Source: Mesobacterium pallidum (GTDB lineage: Bacteria > Pseudomonadota > Alphaproteobacteria > Rhodobacterales > Rhodobacteraceae). From it: 48,501 nt of DNA. How positions within the stretch are numbered: position 1 is the stretch's first letter; the number at the start of each line of letters is the position of its first letter. The stretch covers positions 1-48,501 of the forward strand of contig NZ_JAIMID010000032.1 of assembly GCF_019966535.1 (NCBI RefSeq), in the 5' to 3' direction. Shown piece by piece: positions 23,867-32,588 of the stretch. The notes beneath the pieces are model-generated. The model was not told the origin of the DNA and did no database searches. It saw only the letters and a list, made by a program, of their open reading frames with translations. The translations under genes were made by a program, and so were the position numbers.

Positions 23867-23991
23867 GACTCTGAAACCACGCCGTGGCGATTCTGAAACC
23901 ACGGCCGCCCGACTCCGAACCCCCGAGAGCCGGGGGCCCGGCGAACTGGACAGGGGCCTGTGGATAAATCTAGGGTGTCACTGAAACCCCG
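23867..23991 (+). repeat. Iterons with 22-bp phasing
   Basis: Four 15-bp copies: GACTCTGAAACCACG (23867), GATTCTGAAACCACG (23889), GACTCCGAACCCCCG (23911) and GTCACTGAAACCCCG (23977). The first three are spaced exactly 22 bp and the fourth lies 66 bp (three periods) further. Two helical turns per period place them on one DNA face, as expected for initiator binding. Confidence 0.8.
23959..23967 (-). promoter_or_regulatory. Perfect DnaA box
   Basis: TGTGGATAA is the exact complement of the consensus TTATCCACA. It lies between the third and fourth iterons, where host DnaA could help open the origin. Confidence 0.75.
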
Positions 23992-24068
23992 AAACCGAAT
24001 CCCGAGAACGGGATCGACATAACGGGCAGAGGGCAACGCCCCTCGAGAGGCAGTGAAAGACGCAGGCA

Positions 24069-25100
24069 ATGACCAGGCAACTTGTGCCGGGGTCGGGGCT
24101 TTTGCCCGACCGGCATCCGACCACAGACATGTTTCTGTGCGACATCTTCGATGCATCGCCCAAGGGGGACCTGGGCAGCATGGAGCATCCGATCTTTTCG
24201 CTCTCCACCCGGCCCGACCGGCGCATCCTCAGCTATGCCCATAACGATGCGCGGATCGAGGTGACGCCCAGCGTGAAGGGGCGGGCGACGATCCACGACA
24301 AGGATATCCTGATCTATTGCGTGAGCCAGCTGATGGCGGCGCTGAACGCGGGCCGCGAGATCGGGCGGACCTTGCAGCTGCGCGCCCATGACCTGCTGGT
24401 GGCGACGAACCGCGACACCTCCGGCGACGGCTACGCGCGCCTCAAGGAGGCCTTCGAGCGGCTGGCGGGCACGCGCATCACCACCAACCTCACCACCGGG
24501 GGCATCGAGACCACCCGCGGCTTTGGCCTGATCGAGGCCTGGGAGATCGTGCGCCGCACCAGGGGCGGGCGGATGATCAGCGTCAGCGTGACGCTCAGCG
24601 ACTGGCTGTTCCGCGCGGTGCAGTCGAAGGCGGTGCTGACCCTCAGCCGCGACTATTTCCGCCTGCGCAAGCCGCTCGAGCGGCGGATCTACGAGATCGC
24701 GCGCAAGCATTGCGGCCGCCAGTCCGAATGGCGCGTCTCCATGGCGGTGCTGCACAAGAAGGCAGGATCCGCCGCGCCGATCCGCGTCTTCCGCGCCGCC
24801 ATGCGGAAAATGATGGAGGCGGAAACCCTGCCCGATTACATCATGAGCGAGGAGCCGGGCGACATGGTCCGCTTTGACCGGATCGCCGTGATCGAGGCGG
24901 ACACCGCCCCCGGGCCCGGCGAAGGCCCGCTGCTGACGCAGGGGACGCTTGAGGCGGCGCGGGCGCTGTTTCCGGGCGCCGATGTCTATGGCCTGCAGGC
25001 AGAATGGCTTGCCTTCTGGGCCGGGACAGGAAAGAAACCTCTGCGCGACCCGGACAAGGCGTTCCTCGCCTGGGTCGAGAAGAGACGAAAGAGAGGATAG
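24069..25100 (+). CDS. Replication initiator protein (RPA type)
   Basis: This 343-residue protein resembles the 'replication initiator protein A' family (Pfam RPA) common on Rhodobacterales plasmids. Recognisable segments are MEHPIFSLSTRPDRRILSY near residue 38, IEVTPSVKGRATIHDKDILIYC, RAHDLLVATNRDTSGDGYARL, ITTNLTTGG and YFRLRKPLERRIYEIARKHCG. It should bind the iterons just upstream and start replication. From memory this family defines the RepA-type compatibility groups of roseobacters, distinct from repABC replicons; parA and parB here are separate genes. The start follows a modest ribosome-binding site (GCAGGCA). The stop codon TAG is directly followed by the ATG of a glycosyltransferase gene. 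Confidence 0.88.
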   Translation: MTRQLVPGSGLLPDRHPTTDMFLCDIFDASPKGDLGSMEHPIFSLSTRPDRRILSYAHNDARIEVTPSVKGRATIHDKDILIYCVSQLMAALNAGREIGRTLQLRAHDLLVATNRDTSGDGYARLKEAFERLAGTRITTNLTTGGIETTRGFGLIEAWEIVRRTRGGRMISVSVTLSDWLFRAVQSKAVLTLSRDYFRLRKPLERRIYEIARKHCGRQSEWRVSMAVLHKKAGSAAPIRVFRAAMRKMMEAETLPDYIMSEEPGDMVRFDRIAVIEADTAPGPGEGPLLTQGTLEAARALFPGADVYGLQAEWLAFWAGTGKKPLRDPDKAFLAWVEKRRKRG

Positions 25101-27074
25101 ATGGCCCGCGTTTCCGTCATCGTACCGGTGTACAACGTCGCCGATTACGTCGCCGACAGCCTCGCCTCGCTCGCGGGGCAAAGCTTCAAGGATTTCGAGG
25201 CCATCGTGATCGACGACGGCTCGACCGACGGCAGCGGTGCGCTGGCGCGTGGCGTGGTGCTGCGCGACGAGCGCTTCACGGTGATCGAGCAGGAGAACGC
25301 CGGGCTTTCGGCTGCGCGCAACGCGGGGCTCGCGCGGGCGACGGGGGACTATGTCTGCTTTCTCGACAGCGACGACCGGCTGGCGCCGAATTACCTCGAG
25401 CGGCTGGTGGGCGCGATCGAGGACAGCGGCGCCGACTGGGTCAGCTGCGGCATCGCCTTTCACAGCGAGCCCGGCCGCGATGGCGAGGCCGAGGCGCCGA
25501 TCCTGCACACCGGGATGCATGGCCACCTCAAGGCCGACTGGAAGCTGCCCGAGGGCGGCCGCCCCGAGCGGCACGAGCTGACCGACTGGCGCGCCGTGGT
25601 GCGGCACTATCCCAGCGCCTGGAACAAGATCTACCGCCGCGCGCTGATCGGTGACACCCGCTTCGACGAGGGCATGAACTACGAGGATCACGCCTTCTTC
25701 TGGCGCTATGCGGCCAAGACCGACCATATCCTGCGCCTGCCCGAGGCGCTGTACCTGTCGACCCAAGGGCGCGAGGGCCAGATCACCCGCGACGGGTCCG
25801 AGCGGGTCTTCGACCAGTTCACCGTGCTCGAGCGGCTCGAAGGGATCTCGGCCGCCTCGGACAAGGCGGGCCGGACCGAGGCGCTGTCGCGCATCGCCAC
25901 GCGGCTGACGCTGGAACGGGCCGAGGCGATCAAGGACCGTGCCCGGCGCGCGCGGTTCGTCGCCCATGCGCGCGACTGGATCGCGTCGCGCGGCTATGCC
26001 TATGACGCGACGCTGGGCGTGCCCGGCTGGTGGATCGACCTGATGGAGGGCGCGGTGCCCGTCACCGTCGTCGTGCCGTCCGACGGCGCCGAGAACGCGC
26101 TGCGCGACACCCTGGCCAGCCTCGCCCGCCAGAGCCTGGTCGAGACCGAGATCCTTGTCGTGCCCGATGACGACCAGGCGCTGCCCGGTAGCCAGGCGCG
26201 GCGGCGGATCTACGCGCTGGCCTCGGAGCGGCCGGGCGTGTCGGTGATCGCCGGCGGGCAGGGGGTCGAGGGCGCGCGCAACCGCGGGCTCGAGGCGGCG
26301 CGTGGGCGGGCGATCGTCTTTCTCGATGCCGGCGACACGCTGCCGCCCCGGGCGCTGGCCGCCTGGCAGGGCGCCATGCGCGCGGCCGGCGCGCAGGTGG
26401 CGCTGGCGCAGATCCGCATGGGCGACGCCGAAGAGCTGAACCCCGGCATCCATGACCGCAGCGCCATCCCCGAGGCGCGGCTGACCTCCGAGGCCGGGTT
26501 CCGCCCGCGCCCCGAAGAGGTCGCGGTGCTGCATGGCCACCCTTCGGCGCGGATGTTCGACACGGGCTTTTTGCGCGCGAACCGGCTGGGCTTTGCCCCG
26601 GGCTTCTATTCCTCGACCCGGCTGCTTTACGCCGCGCTTGGCAAGGCGCAGCGCGCGGTCTGGGTGGAAAAGCCCCCCGTGCGGCTGGCGATCCGGCCCG
26701 AGACACGCAAGCTCTGGCGCGCGCCGCTGAGCCCGGCCGAGATCCTGGTCGCCCTGCGCGAGATGGCGGCGGATCCGGACATCGCCTATCTCGAGACCGG
26801 GACGGGCGGCGGCTGGCAGGCCCGGCTCTGGGCCCGCGCGGTCTGGGAGAAGATGAACTTTGGCCAATACGGCACCGAGGAGACCCACGAGGTCTTTGCC
26901 GCCGAGGTGGGGGAGCTCTCGACCGAGGTGCCGGGGCTGACGGACGCGGTGGCGCTTGACCCCTTCATCGGGCCGCGGGTGCGGATTGCGATGGGGCTGA
27001 ACGTGCCCGAACCGGAGCCGGAACCGGCCGAAACGCCCGTCACAGAGACGGATGCGGAGGGCGAGGCGGGCTGA
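25101..27074 (+). CDS. Tandem GT2-type glycosyltransferase
   Basis: The first domain (1 to about 230) is a full GT-A glycosyltransferase: VSVIVPVYNVADYVADSL, VIDDGSTDGSG (nucleotide site), ENAGLSAARNAGLARATG and FLDSDDRL (metal-binding DxD). YEDHAFFWRY further on fits the catalytic base region. A second GT2-like domain begins near residue 320 (VTVVVPSDGAENALRDTL, GVEGARNRGLEAARG), but its expected DxD reads FLDAGDT, so it may be inactive or structural. The last residues are an acidic Pro/Glu tail. The ATG touches the repA stop (TAGATG) with AGAGAGGA upstream, so it is probably translated from the repA message. Cytoplasmic or membrane-associated synthesis of the polysaccharide is likely; specificity is unknown. 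Confidence 0.85.
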   Translation: MARVSVIVPVYNVADYVADSLASLAGQSFKDFEAIVIDDGSTDGSGALARGVVLRDERFTVIEQENAGLSAARNAGLARATGDYVCFLDSDDRLAPNYLERLVGAIEDSGADWVSCGIAFHSEPGRDGEAEAPILHTGMHGHLKADWKLPEGGRPERHELTDWRAVVRHYPSAWNKIYRRALIGDTRFDEGMNYEDHAFFWRYAAKTDHILRLPEALYLSTQGREGQITRDGSERVFDQFTVLERLEGISAASDKAGRTEALSRIATRLTLERAEAIKDRARRARFVAHARDWIASRGYAYDATLGVPGWWIDLMEGAVPVTVVVPSDGAENALRDTLASLARQSLVETEILVVPDDDQALPGSQARRRIYALASERPGVSVIAGGQGVEGARNRGLEAARGRAIVFLDAGDTLPPRALAAWQGAMRAAGAQVALAQIRMGDAEELNPGIHDRSAIPEARLTSEAGFRPRPEEVAVLHGHPSARMFDTGFLRANRLGFAPGFYSSTRLLYAALGKAQRAVWVEKPPVRLAIRPETRKLWRAPLSPAEILVALREMAADPDIAYLETGTGGGWQARLWARAVWEKMNFGQYGTEETHEVFAAEVGELSTEVPGLTDAVALDPFIGPRVRIAMGLNVPEPEPEPAETPVTETDAEGEAG

Positions 27075-27414
27075 TCGGGGCCTTCTGTCGGTCAGGTCTC
27101 AATCCGCTCTCTTGCGGTTGATGCCGGTTTTGCGGTTCCGGCCGGTCATGCCCCAGGCGCGGAATCAAGGCCGCAGGCCGCCGCGCATCATGCCGTAGGC
27201 ATGTCTCCGACATGACGGGCCGCCCGTCGCACCAGAGGTGCGCCGAGAACATTGGCCCGCCTGTGGCGGGACGGCACGGCGATTTGGCTGGGCTGGGTGC
27301 GCCGTTCTCATGTCTTTCGGACTTGGCTGGGATAAAGTGCCTAACACGACCGTCGGATCGCCATACCGCGGCCCGGCGATGCGCGGCTTGGCGCTTGAGT
27401 AGAGGGTTCAGAGA

Positions 27415-27435
27415 CACCGGCCCGCCGGGCCGGTG
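27415..27435. terminator. GC-rich hairpin
   Basis: CACCGGCCC (27415-27423) pairs perfectly with GGGCCGGTG (27427-27435) around GCC. There is no T-run. It may add to termination between the convergent genes. Confidence 0.4.
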
Positions 27436-27475
27436 CCCGGGCGCGCCTTGCCCGGGGCTCCGCCGCTGAGGCGCT

Positions 27476-27500
27476 GAAAAGGGTCCACTGGACCCTTTTC
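27476..27500. terminator. Bidirectional terminator
   Basis: GAAAAGGGTCCA (27476-27487) and TGGACCCTTTTC (27489-27500) are exact complements, with T-runs at both outer ends. It lies 10 bp beyond the stop of the minus-strand giant glycosyltransferase and serves as its terminator, possibly also for the GT2 gene from the left. Confidence 0.8.
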
Positions 27501-27510
27501 CGGGCGCGCC

Positions 27511-30500
27511 TCACCCCAGCACAGCTTTTGCCAGGCTGCTCTCTTGCCACGGAACAGAGACGCTGTCGTCGTAAAGCACGTCGCCCCGGCTCGACAGCAG
27601 CTCGGCGTAGCGGCGGTATTCCTCGGCCCGGTTGAAGTGCCGGCCCCGCGCCACCTCGGTGGTGATCCGGGTCGCGAAATGGCTGTCGTACTTGAAATGC
27701 GCAAACAGCAGCTCCTGCGCCGCCACCTGCGTCTCGGCGCTGTAATGCAGCCCCTCGGACAGGCGCATCCAGGGGCGGTAGCGCAGCAGCGCGTATTTCT
27801 GCGCGAGGAAGGTCAGCGCCCGGCTGTCGGGGATCAGCCGGTGCCGCACCGCGCTGACCCGCGTCTGGTCGTTCGAGAACACCCCGCGATAAAGCGGGTC
27901 GATCCGCACGGGGTCTGCATCGGTGAAGCCCGCGACGGCAAAGGGATCGTCGCCGAGATCGGCCTGGCCCAGCGGCCCTTGCGGGTACATGTCGAGCATC
28001 TGCACGCGGAAGGCGTCGGCCTCGCCCGCATGTTCGGCCACGAAGACATCCAGCGGCGTCTCGCGCCAGCCGGGATAGACCAGCAGCTCGTCGCTGTCGG
28101 CAATCAGGCTCCAGCGGTTGCGGCGCAGGGCCGACAGCAGCGTGACCTGCCAGGTCACCCCGTAGCGGGCCGAGGAATAATTGGTGTCGGCCGAGAAGAC
28201 CGCGCAATCTTCCTGGGTCAGCAGGTATTCGCGCGTGCCGTCGTCGCTGGCATTGTCGACGAAGAAGAAGGCCGCGACCCCCATCTTGCGGTAATGCGCC
28301 AGGAACCGCGGCAGGCGGTCGATCTCGTTCCGGCAGGTGCAGATCACGGCCAGGTCGCGGGCATTGAGATCGGCCAGCTGCGCCTCGTCCGACAGAAGCT
28401 CGAGCTGGTTGCTGTCATAGCCGAGCCCGGCATTGGTGAAGCTGGGCCAGATCTTGCGCGGCCAGAGCGTGTTGGCGTCGCGCAGCGCCTCGGTCGGGGC
28501 CTGTTCCTCGGCCGTATCCAGATGCGCCATCTTGCAGGGCGAGGCGGCCGAGGGCAGGAAGTAATTGTCCCACAGCATGATCTGCCGGGCCTTGCCATGG
28601 GTGCGGCGCCAGATCGTGGTGTAGTAATCTTCCGACGCGACCTTGATCCCGCGCATGGCCAGCAGGTCGCCGACCACCTTGTCCTCCATGAAGGAGCTGT
28701 CGATCAGCTGCCAGCCCTGGATCGTGTCGCGGCTGGCCAGCAGCTGCGACATGGCATGGCGCGACAGGGTGTAGCCGCCGCCGCCATCGGCATAGGACGA
28801 GGGTTCGGGCGACTTGTCGAGCGATGTGCGCGCGCGGTCGCTCTGCGATTTCTCCTGGTGCCAGGACCGGTCCATCTGCCCCAGCGCGCGGGTGAGGCCG
28901 CGGCCGTAGTAGTCGAACTTGCGATAGGATTGCGAATGGAAGAACTCGTCGACGTTCAGGTAGCAATCGTCGTCGATCTTGAGCATGTATTCGAAATTGG
29001 TGTTCGCATGGACCCAGTCGACCGTGGCCAGCGTCTTTTGCGGCAGCCCCTCGTAATCGTCGGGCGCATCGAGCCGCAGCACGTCGCCATCGAGCGTCCC
29101 GTCGCCATCGCCGACCACGATCACGTAGGGAATGCCAAGCGCGGTCAGGTCCTTGAGCCAGCCGTCGCGCATCGCGGTGACCCGGGTCTCGAGGTAGGGC
29201 CGGCAGGAAAACACCGTCACCAGCGTGTCGAAGAGCGGCGAGGCCAGATCCCATCCCTCGGCCGTGACCGGCTCTTCGGGGAAGCGTTCCAGCGCGCCGG
29301 CGGGGCGGCCGGGGAACAGGGTCAGCGCGGCGCGGGCGGCATCGGGCGCGCCGTCCGTGGCGGCAAGCCGGTCCAGCGTGGCGAGGGCCGAGACCACGCT
29401 GGGCGCCTCGACGGCCTTGTCGCGCATCGCCTTGGGCATCTCGGACAGGATCTGCCCCAGCCGGGCCAGCGCCCGGTCGGCCAGCATCGGCGCGCCGAGG
29501 CGGATCGCGGCGCCCAGCAGCGACAGCAGCAGGCCCAGGCCGAGGTAGCCGCTGAACTGGCCCGAGATCTTGCGCAGATGCGGCATGACCTCTTCCAGCA
29601 GGCGCGTGGTCTCGGGGCCCTCGCCGTCCTCCTGAAGGGTCTCGACCAGGCGGTGCAGCCGGCGGCTCGAGCTGATCTGAACGCTGTAATAGGGCGCCTT
29701 GTCGACATTGTTCCAGCGCCGGCGCAGGGCATGGTGGGCGGCCTCGGCGAGGCCCGGATCGTCCAGCCTGTTGCCCGGAAAGGCCATGGCGCGCAGCGAC
29801 AGCTCGCGCAGGTTCAGCCCGGTGGCCGAGAGCTGCATCACCGGGTCGGTGAGCGCCTCGAGCGGGCCGGCGCCGGCCGGGCCCATCAGTTCCAGCCTGA
29901 GGCGCGGCGCCTCGATCGCGCCGAGCGCGGCGAGGTGGCGCAGCGCCAGGTCGAGATCGCCGGCGTCCTCCTGCCCACGCGCATGGGCGGCGGTGATGGC
30001 AAAGGCGGCGCGGGCGGCGACCATGGTCTGGCTCAGCGCCATGCCATCGGCGACGCGGGCATCGACCAGCGTCCAGAACCGGTCGGAACAGGCAAAGCAA
30101 TGCAGCACGAAATCGCGCACCTGGACCGAAATCGCGTCGGGCATCCGGTCGCGCATGGACAGAAGCACCACGGCCGCCTCGGTCATGCGCGCGCAGGGCA
30201 GGCGCCAGTAGGCATTGGCCGCGCGTTCGACCAGCGTCATCAGCCCGCGCAGGATCTGGTCGGTGAACCGGTCGTCCCAGGGGTAATTGTCGCGCGTGGC
30301 CAGCTCGGTCAGCACCCAGGCGACGGGCGGGGCGCAGAACCAGGCGCCGTCATTGGCGGTCATCGAGGCGACCACCTGCGCCGCGGCCTGGATCTCTCCG
30401 CGGATCATCAAGAAGGGCAGCAGCTGCGAGTTCTGCCAGGCATTGTCGGCCGGGCCGATCTTCTGGTCGGCGATCAGCGCCTCGAGCGCGCGCATCGCCG

Positions 30501-31623
30501 CGTGATCGCCGGCCTGGCAGACCGGCTCGACCAGGGCCAGCACCAGGCTGCGCCGGGCCTCGCCGTCCAGCGGGTATTCGGCCAGCAGGTCCCTCAGCAC
30601 CGCGGCGATGTCGGCGCCGGGGGCGTCGCGCAGCCGGGTGTTCAGCTCGGCCTGGACACGGGCCGAGAGCACCTCGGCGGGGCCGGGGGTCTTGTCCTTG
30701 CGCGGGCGCTCCTCGGCCACGGCCTCGGTCACGTCGGGATGGCCGTCCGGAAACAGGTACGCGATGGCGTTGTAGAGACGGGCGGCGGTCAGCAGGTAGC
30801 GCCGGGCATTGTCGGTCAGCTCTTCGTAGAAGCCGCCAAAGCGCACGTGTTCGATCGCGGCCAGCGCGGCATAGGCATTGCCCTCGGGGGTCAGCGTCTC
30901 GGCGTTGCGCTCGATCGTGCGGATGATGTCGTCATGGGTGACCACCAGCGGCTCGCCGCACAGCAGATGCCCGGCCACCGCCTGAACCGAGACGCGGCCC
31001 GAGCCGCTGGCGGCCCAGATCCGCCCGGGCAGCGAGGCGCGCAGCCCGATGGTGGCATTGCCGAAGTTCAGGCTGCGGGCCACGGTCATGTTGTCCGACA
31101 GGTGGACGCGCAGCGGCTCGCCCAGCCCCTCGACCTCGATCCCCGGGCGGGTGCCGGGGCGGATCGGATCGAAGGCCCAGCCGGTCACGGCGAAACTGTC
31201 GGTGAGCTTGAGCTCGCCCATGCCGCGGCGGTCCTCGTTGGCCTCGCCGCCGATCTCGATCGTGTCGTCGATGATGCCGCCCTGCCAGCTGGCAAAGGCG
31301 GCCTGGCCGATGTCGGGAAAGCTCTCGTCGTCGTCGATCAGCACCTGGCCGTCGAGCTTGACCATGACATGGGGCGGCATGATCTCGATCTCGACATGGA
31401 CCACGCCCTCGTGCAGCTCGACTTCATGCGGCGTTTCCTCGCGCCAGTGGTCCTCGTGCCGGGTGTTGGTGACGGCCACGTTCTGCTTGCCGCGCAACGA
31501 CAGGTGGAACAGGATGTCGCGCCGCGCCGCGTCGAAGAACGAGAGGTTGGCATAGGGCACCTCTTCGTCCAGTTCGGCCGCGTAGGAAAAACTTGCGCCA
31601 CCGTCGGCGAGGAAACGGAACAT
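27511..31623 (-). CDS. Multidomain protein: galectin-like domain, helical region, GT31-like and GT2-like glycosyltransferases
   Basis: The 1,370-residue protein starts at ATG 31623 (MFRFLADGG, GGAG upstream). Residues about 14-125 resemble a galectin carbohydrate-recognition domain: DILFHLSLR, VAVTNTRHEDHWREE and HVMVKLDGQVL align in order with the galectin HFNPR, V-x-N-S...WG-x-E and TVKL-x-G strands. A mostly helical stretch (about 230-780) has no clear family. Residues about 795-1000 look like GT31 (beta-1,3-galactosyltransferase fold): YMLKIDDDCYLNVDEF with the DDD metal site, ADGGGGYTLSRHAM and SFMEDKVVGDLL. Residues about 1088-1330 form a GT2-type domain (VICTCRNEIDRLPRFL, FVDNASDDGT, LIADSDELL). 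It would bind and extend a glycan in the cytoplasm. Assignments of GT2 and GT31 are firm to moderate; galectin is by eye only. Confidence 0.8.
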   Translation of the reverse strand: MFRFLADGGASFSYAAELDEEVPYANLSFFDAARRDILFHLSLRGKQNVAVTNTRHEDHWREETPHEVELHEGVVHVEIEIMPPHVMVKLDGQVLIDDDESFPDIGQAAFASWQGGIIDDTIEIGGEANEDRRGMGELKLTDSFAVTGWAFDPIRPGTRPGIEVEGLGEPLRVHLSDNMTVARSLNFGNATIGLRASLPGRIWAASGSGRVSVQAVAGHLLCGEPLVVTHDDIIRTIERNAETLTPEGNAYAALAAIEHVRFGGFYEELTDNARRYLLTAARLYNAIAYLFPDGHPDVTEAVAEERPRKDKTPGPAEVLSARVQAELNTRLRDAPGADIAAVLRDLLAEYPLDGEARRSLVLALVEPVCQAGDHAAMRALEALIADQKIGPADNAWQNSQLLPFLMIRGEIQAAAQVVASMTANDGAWFCAPPVAWVLTELATRDNYPWDDRFTDQILRGLMTLVERAANAYWRLPCARMTEAAVVLLSMRDRMPDAISVQVRDFVLHCFACSDRFWTLVDARVADGMALSQTMVAARAAFAITAAHARGQEDAGDLDLALRHLAALGAIEAPRLRLELMGPAGAGPLEALTDPVMQLSATGLNLRELSLRAMAFPGNRLDDPGLAEAAHHALRRRWNNVDKAPYYSVQISSSRRLHRLVETLQEDGEGPETTRLLEEVMPHLRKISGQFSGYLGLGLLLSLLGAAIRLGAPMLADRALARLGQILSEMPKAMRDKAVEAPSVVSALATLDRLAATDGAPDAARAALTLFPGRPAGALERFPEEPVTAEGWDLASPLFDTLVTVFSCRPYLETRVTAMRDGWLKDLTALGIPYVIVVGDGDGTLDGDVLRLDAPDDYEGLPQKTLATVDWVHANTNFEYMLKIDDDCYLNVDEFFHSQSYRKFDYYGRGLTRALGQMDRSWHQEKSQSDRARTSLDKSPEPSSYADGGGGYTLSRHAMSQLLASRDTIQGWQLIDSSFMEDKVVGDLLAMRGIKVASEDYYTTIWRRTHGKARQIMLWDNYFLPSAASPCKMAHLDTAEEQAPTEALRDANTLWPRKIWPSFTNAGLGYDSNQLELLSDEAQLADLNARDLAVICTCRNEIDRLPRFLAHYRKMGVAAFFFVDNASDDGTREYLLTQEDCAVFSADTNYSSARYGVTWQVTLLSALRRNRWSLIADSDELLVYPGWRETPLDVFVAEHAGEADAFRVQMLDMYPQGPLGQADLGDDPFAVAGFTDADPVRIDPLYRGVFSNDQTRVSAVRHRLIPDSRALTFLAQKYALLRYRPWMRLSEGLHYSAETQVAAQELLFAHFKYDSHFATRITTEVARGRHFNRAEEYRRYAELLSSRGDVLYDDSVSVPWQESSLAKAVLG

Positions 31624-31848
31624 GCGGGAACTCCGGCAAGGACGGGTCGTCGGGCGCTGCAAGGGCCCCCTGCGTTGTGTCGGATTCTGCCAAGGGGCGC
31701 AAGGGCGGGTCCCCCCGGGGCCCCTTACCGACGATTGAATTCCCGCCGGCCCTCGGGTATTTGCGGCGGGCGAAGGGCCGCCGATCCGGGTCGCCCGGGG
31801 CCAGGCGGGTGCGCGCCCGGCCAAGCCCCAGCGGCAAGGGAGCAGCCC

Positions 31849-32559
31849 ATGGCAGAGACGCCACAAGGCCACGTGTTCATCGTCACCTACGGGCGCTCCG
31901 GCTCGACCCTGCTGCAGAACGTGCTGAACGGCATTCCCGGCTACCTGATCCGGGGCGAGAACGAGAACATGCTCTGGCCGCTGGTGCAGACCTGGCTGAT
32001 CGCCCGCGATGCCCAGGAGATTCGCGTCCGGCGCGAGGCGCGGCGCACCGGGCGCCAGCCCGACCCGCGCTACGGCACCCGGATCGATCCCTGGTTCGGC
32101 GCCGAGCTGATCGAGCCGCCCGAATTGGGCCGCGCCCTGGCGCGGGTGTTCACCAACCAGGTGCTGCGCCCCGAGCCGGACACACGTATTGCGGGATTCA
32201 AGGAAATACGCTTTCATCATGCGGGCGACAAGATGACGAGCTGTTTCGATTTCATGCTGAACTTCTTCCCCGGCTCCCGCCTGGTGTTCAACACCCGCAA
32301 CCTGGCCGACGTGAAGAAATCGGGCTGGTGGGCAAGCTACCGCGAGGACGCCTTCATGGCCGAGGTGGGCCGCGCCGACCAGGTCTACCGCGACTACGCC
32401 GAGAGCCATTCCAAGCGCAGCATCGTGATGCAGTACGACGACTACCAGGGCAATCCCGGGGCCTTCGAGCGGCTGTTCGATTTCCTGGGCGAGCCCTTTG
32501 ACGCGGACAAGGTGGCCGAGGTGATCGGGCAGCAGCTCGACCATCTCAAGGACAGCTGA
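31849..32559 (+). CDS. Sulfotransferase-like protein (tandem paralogue 1)
   Basis: The ATG at 31849, with GGGAG seven bases upstream, gives 236 residues. HVFIVTYGRSGSTLLQNVLN (residues 8-27) contains the P-loop-like PAPS-binding motif GRSGST. IRGENENM, GFKEIRFHH and LVFNTRNLADVKKSGWW (about 145-161) follow; the last is the 3'-phosphate motif with its Arg. YDDYQGNPGAFERLFDFLGEPFD resembles the C-terminal signature of the family. It is divergent from the galectin-GT31 gene across 225 bp and followed 29 bp later by a close paralogue, so the pair is probably one transcript. Expected role is sulfation of the same polysaccharide; acceptor unknown. The open frame upstream is only antisense shadow. 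Confidence 0.8.
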   Translation: MAETPQGHVFIVTYGRSGSTLLQNVLNGIPGYLIRGENENMLWPLVQTWLIARDAQEIRVRREARRTGRQPDPRYGTRIDPWFGAELIEPPELGRALARVFTNQVLRPEPDTRIAGFKEIRFHHAGDKMTSCFDFMLNFFPGSRLVFNTRNLADVKKSGWWASYREDAFMAEVGRADQVYRDYAESHSKRSIVMQYDDYQGNPGAFERLFDFLGEPFDADKVAEVIGQQLDHLKDS

Positions 32560-32588
32560 CGGCAGGGAGCAGGGAGGGGACGGGCCGC

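Larger units (their letters stand above)
23541..24068. other. Probable origin of replication and parA/repA divergent control region
   Basis: This 528-bp gap holds an AT-richer stretch (about 23750-23810, including AAAAAAATTCCC and GTTATAAGATTGGTTAGGG), then four phased iterons (23867-23991), a perfect DnaA box (23959-23967), and a small inverted repeat (ATCCCG-AGAA-CGGGAT, 23999-24014) just upstream of repA. Arrangement of AT-rich DNA, iterons, DnaA box and adjacent initiator gene is that of an iteron-controlled plasmid origin. Confidence 0.75.
27075..27510. other. Gene-poor region after the tandem GT2 gene
   Basis: No convincing gene was found; the open frames lack codon bias and homology I recognise. 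It contains several inverted repeats, notably 27415-27435 and the terminator at 27476-27500. It may be a scar of an old insertion, but no insertion-sequence end was identified. Confidence 0.4.

Noticed and set aside
21035..25100. A repABC replicon
   Set aside because: The initiator is of the RPA type, lies divergent from parA-parB rather than downstream, and no RepC-like protein was seen.
27040..27417. A 125-codon minus-strand frame after the GT2 gene
   Set aside because: No recognisable domain, poor codon bias for this replicon, and it overlaps the end of the GT2 gene and hairpins.
27075..27510. Insertion sequence remnant
   Set aside because: Several inverted repeats are present but no paired terminal repeats, target duplication or transposase fragment could be identified.
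27544..31848. Long plus-strand open frame opposite the galectin-GT31 gene
   Set aside because: It is antisense shadow in GC-rich DNA; only its last part, from the ATG at 31849, is a real sulfotransferase gene.
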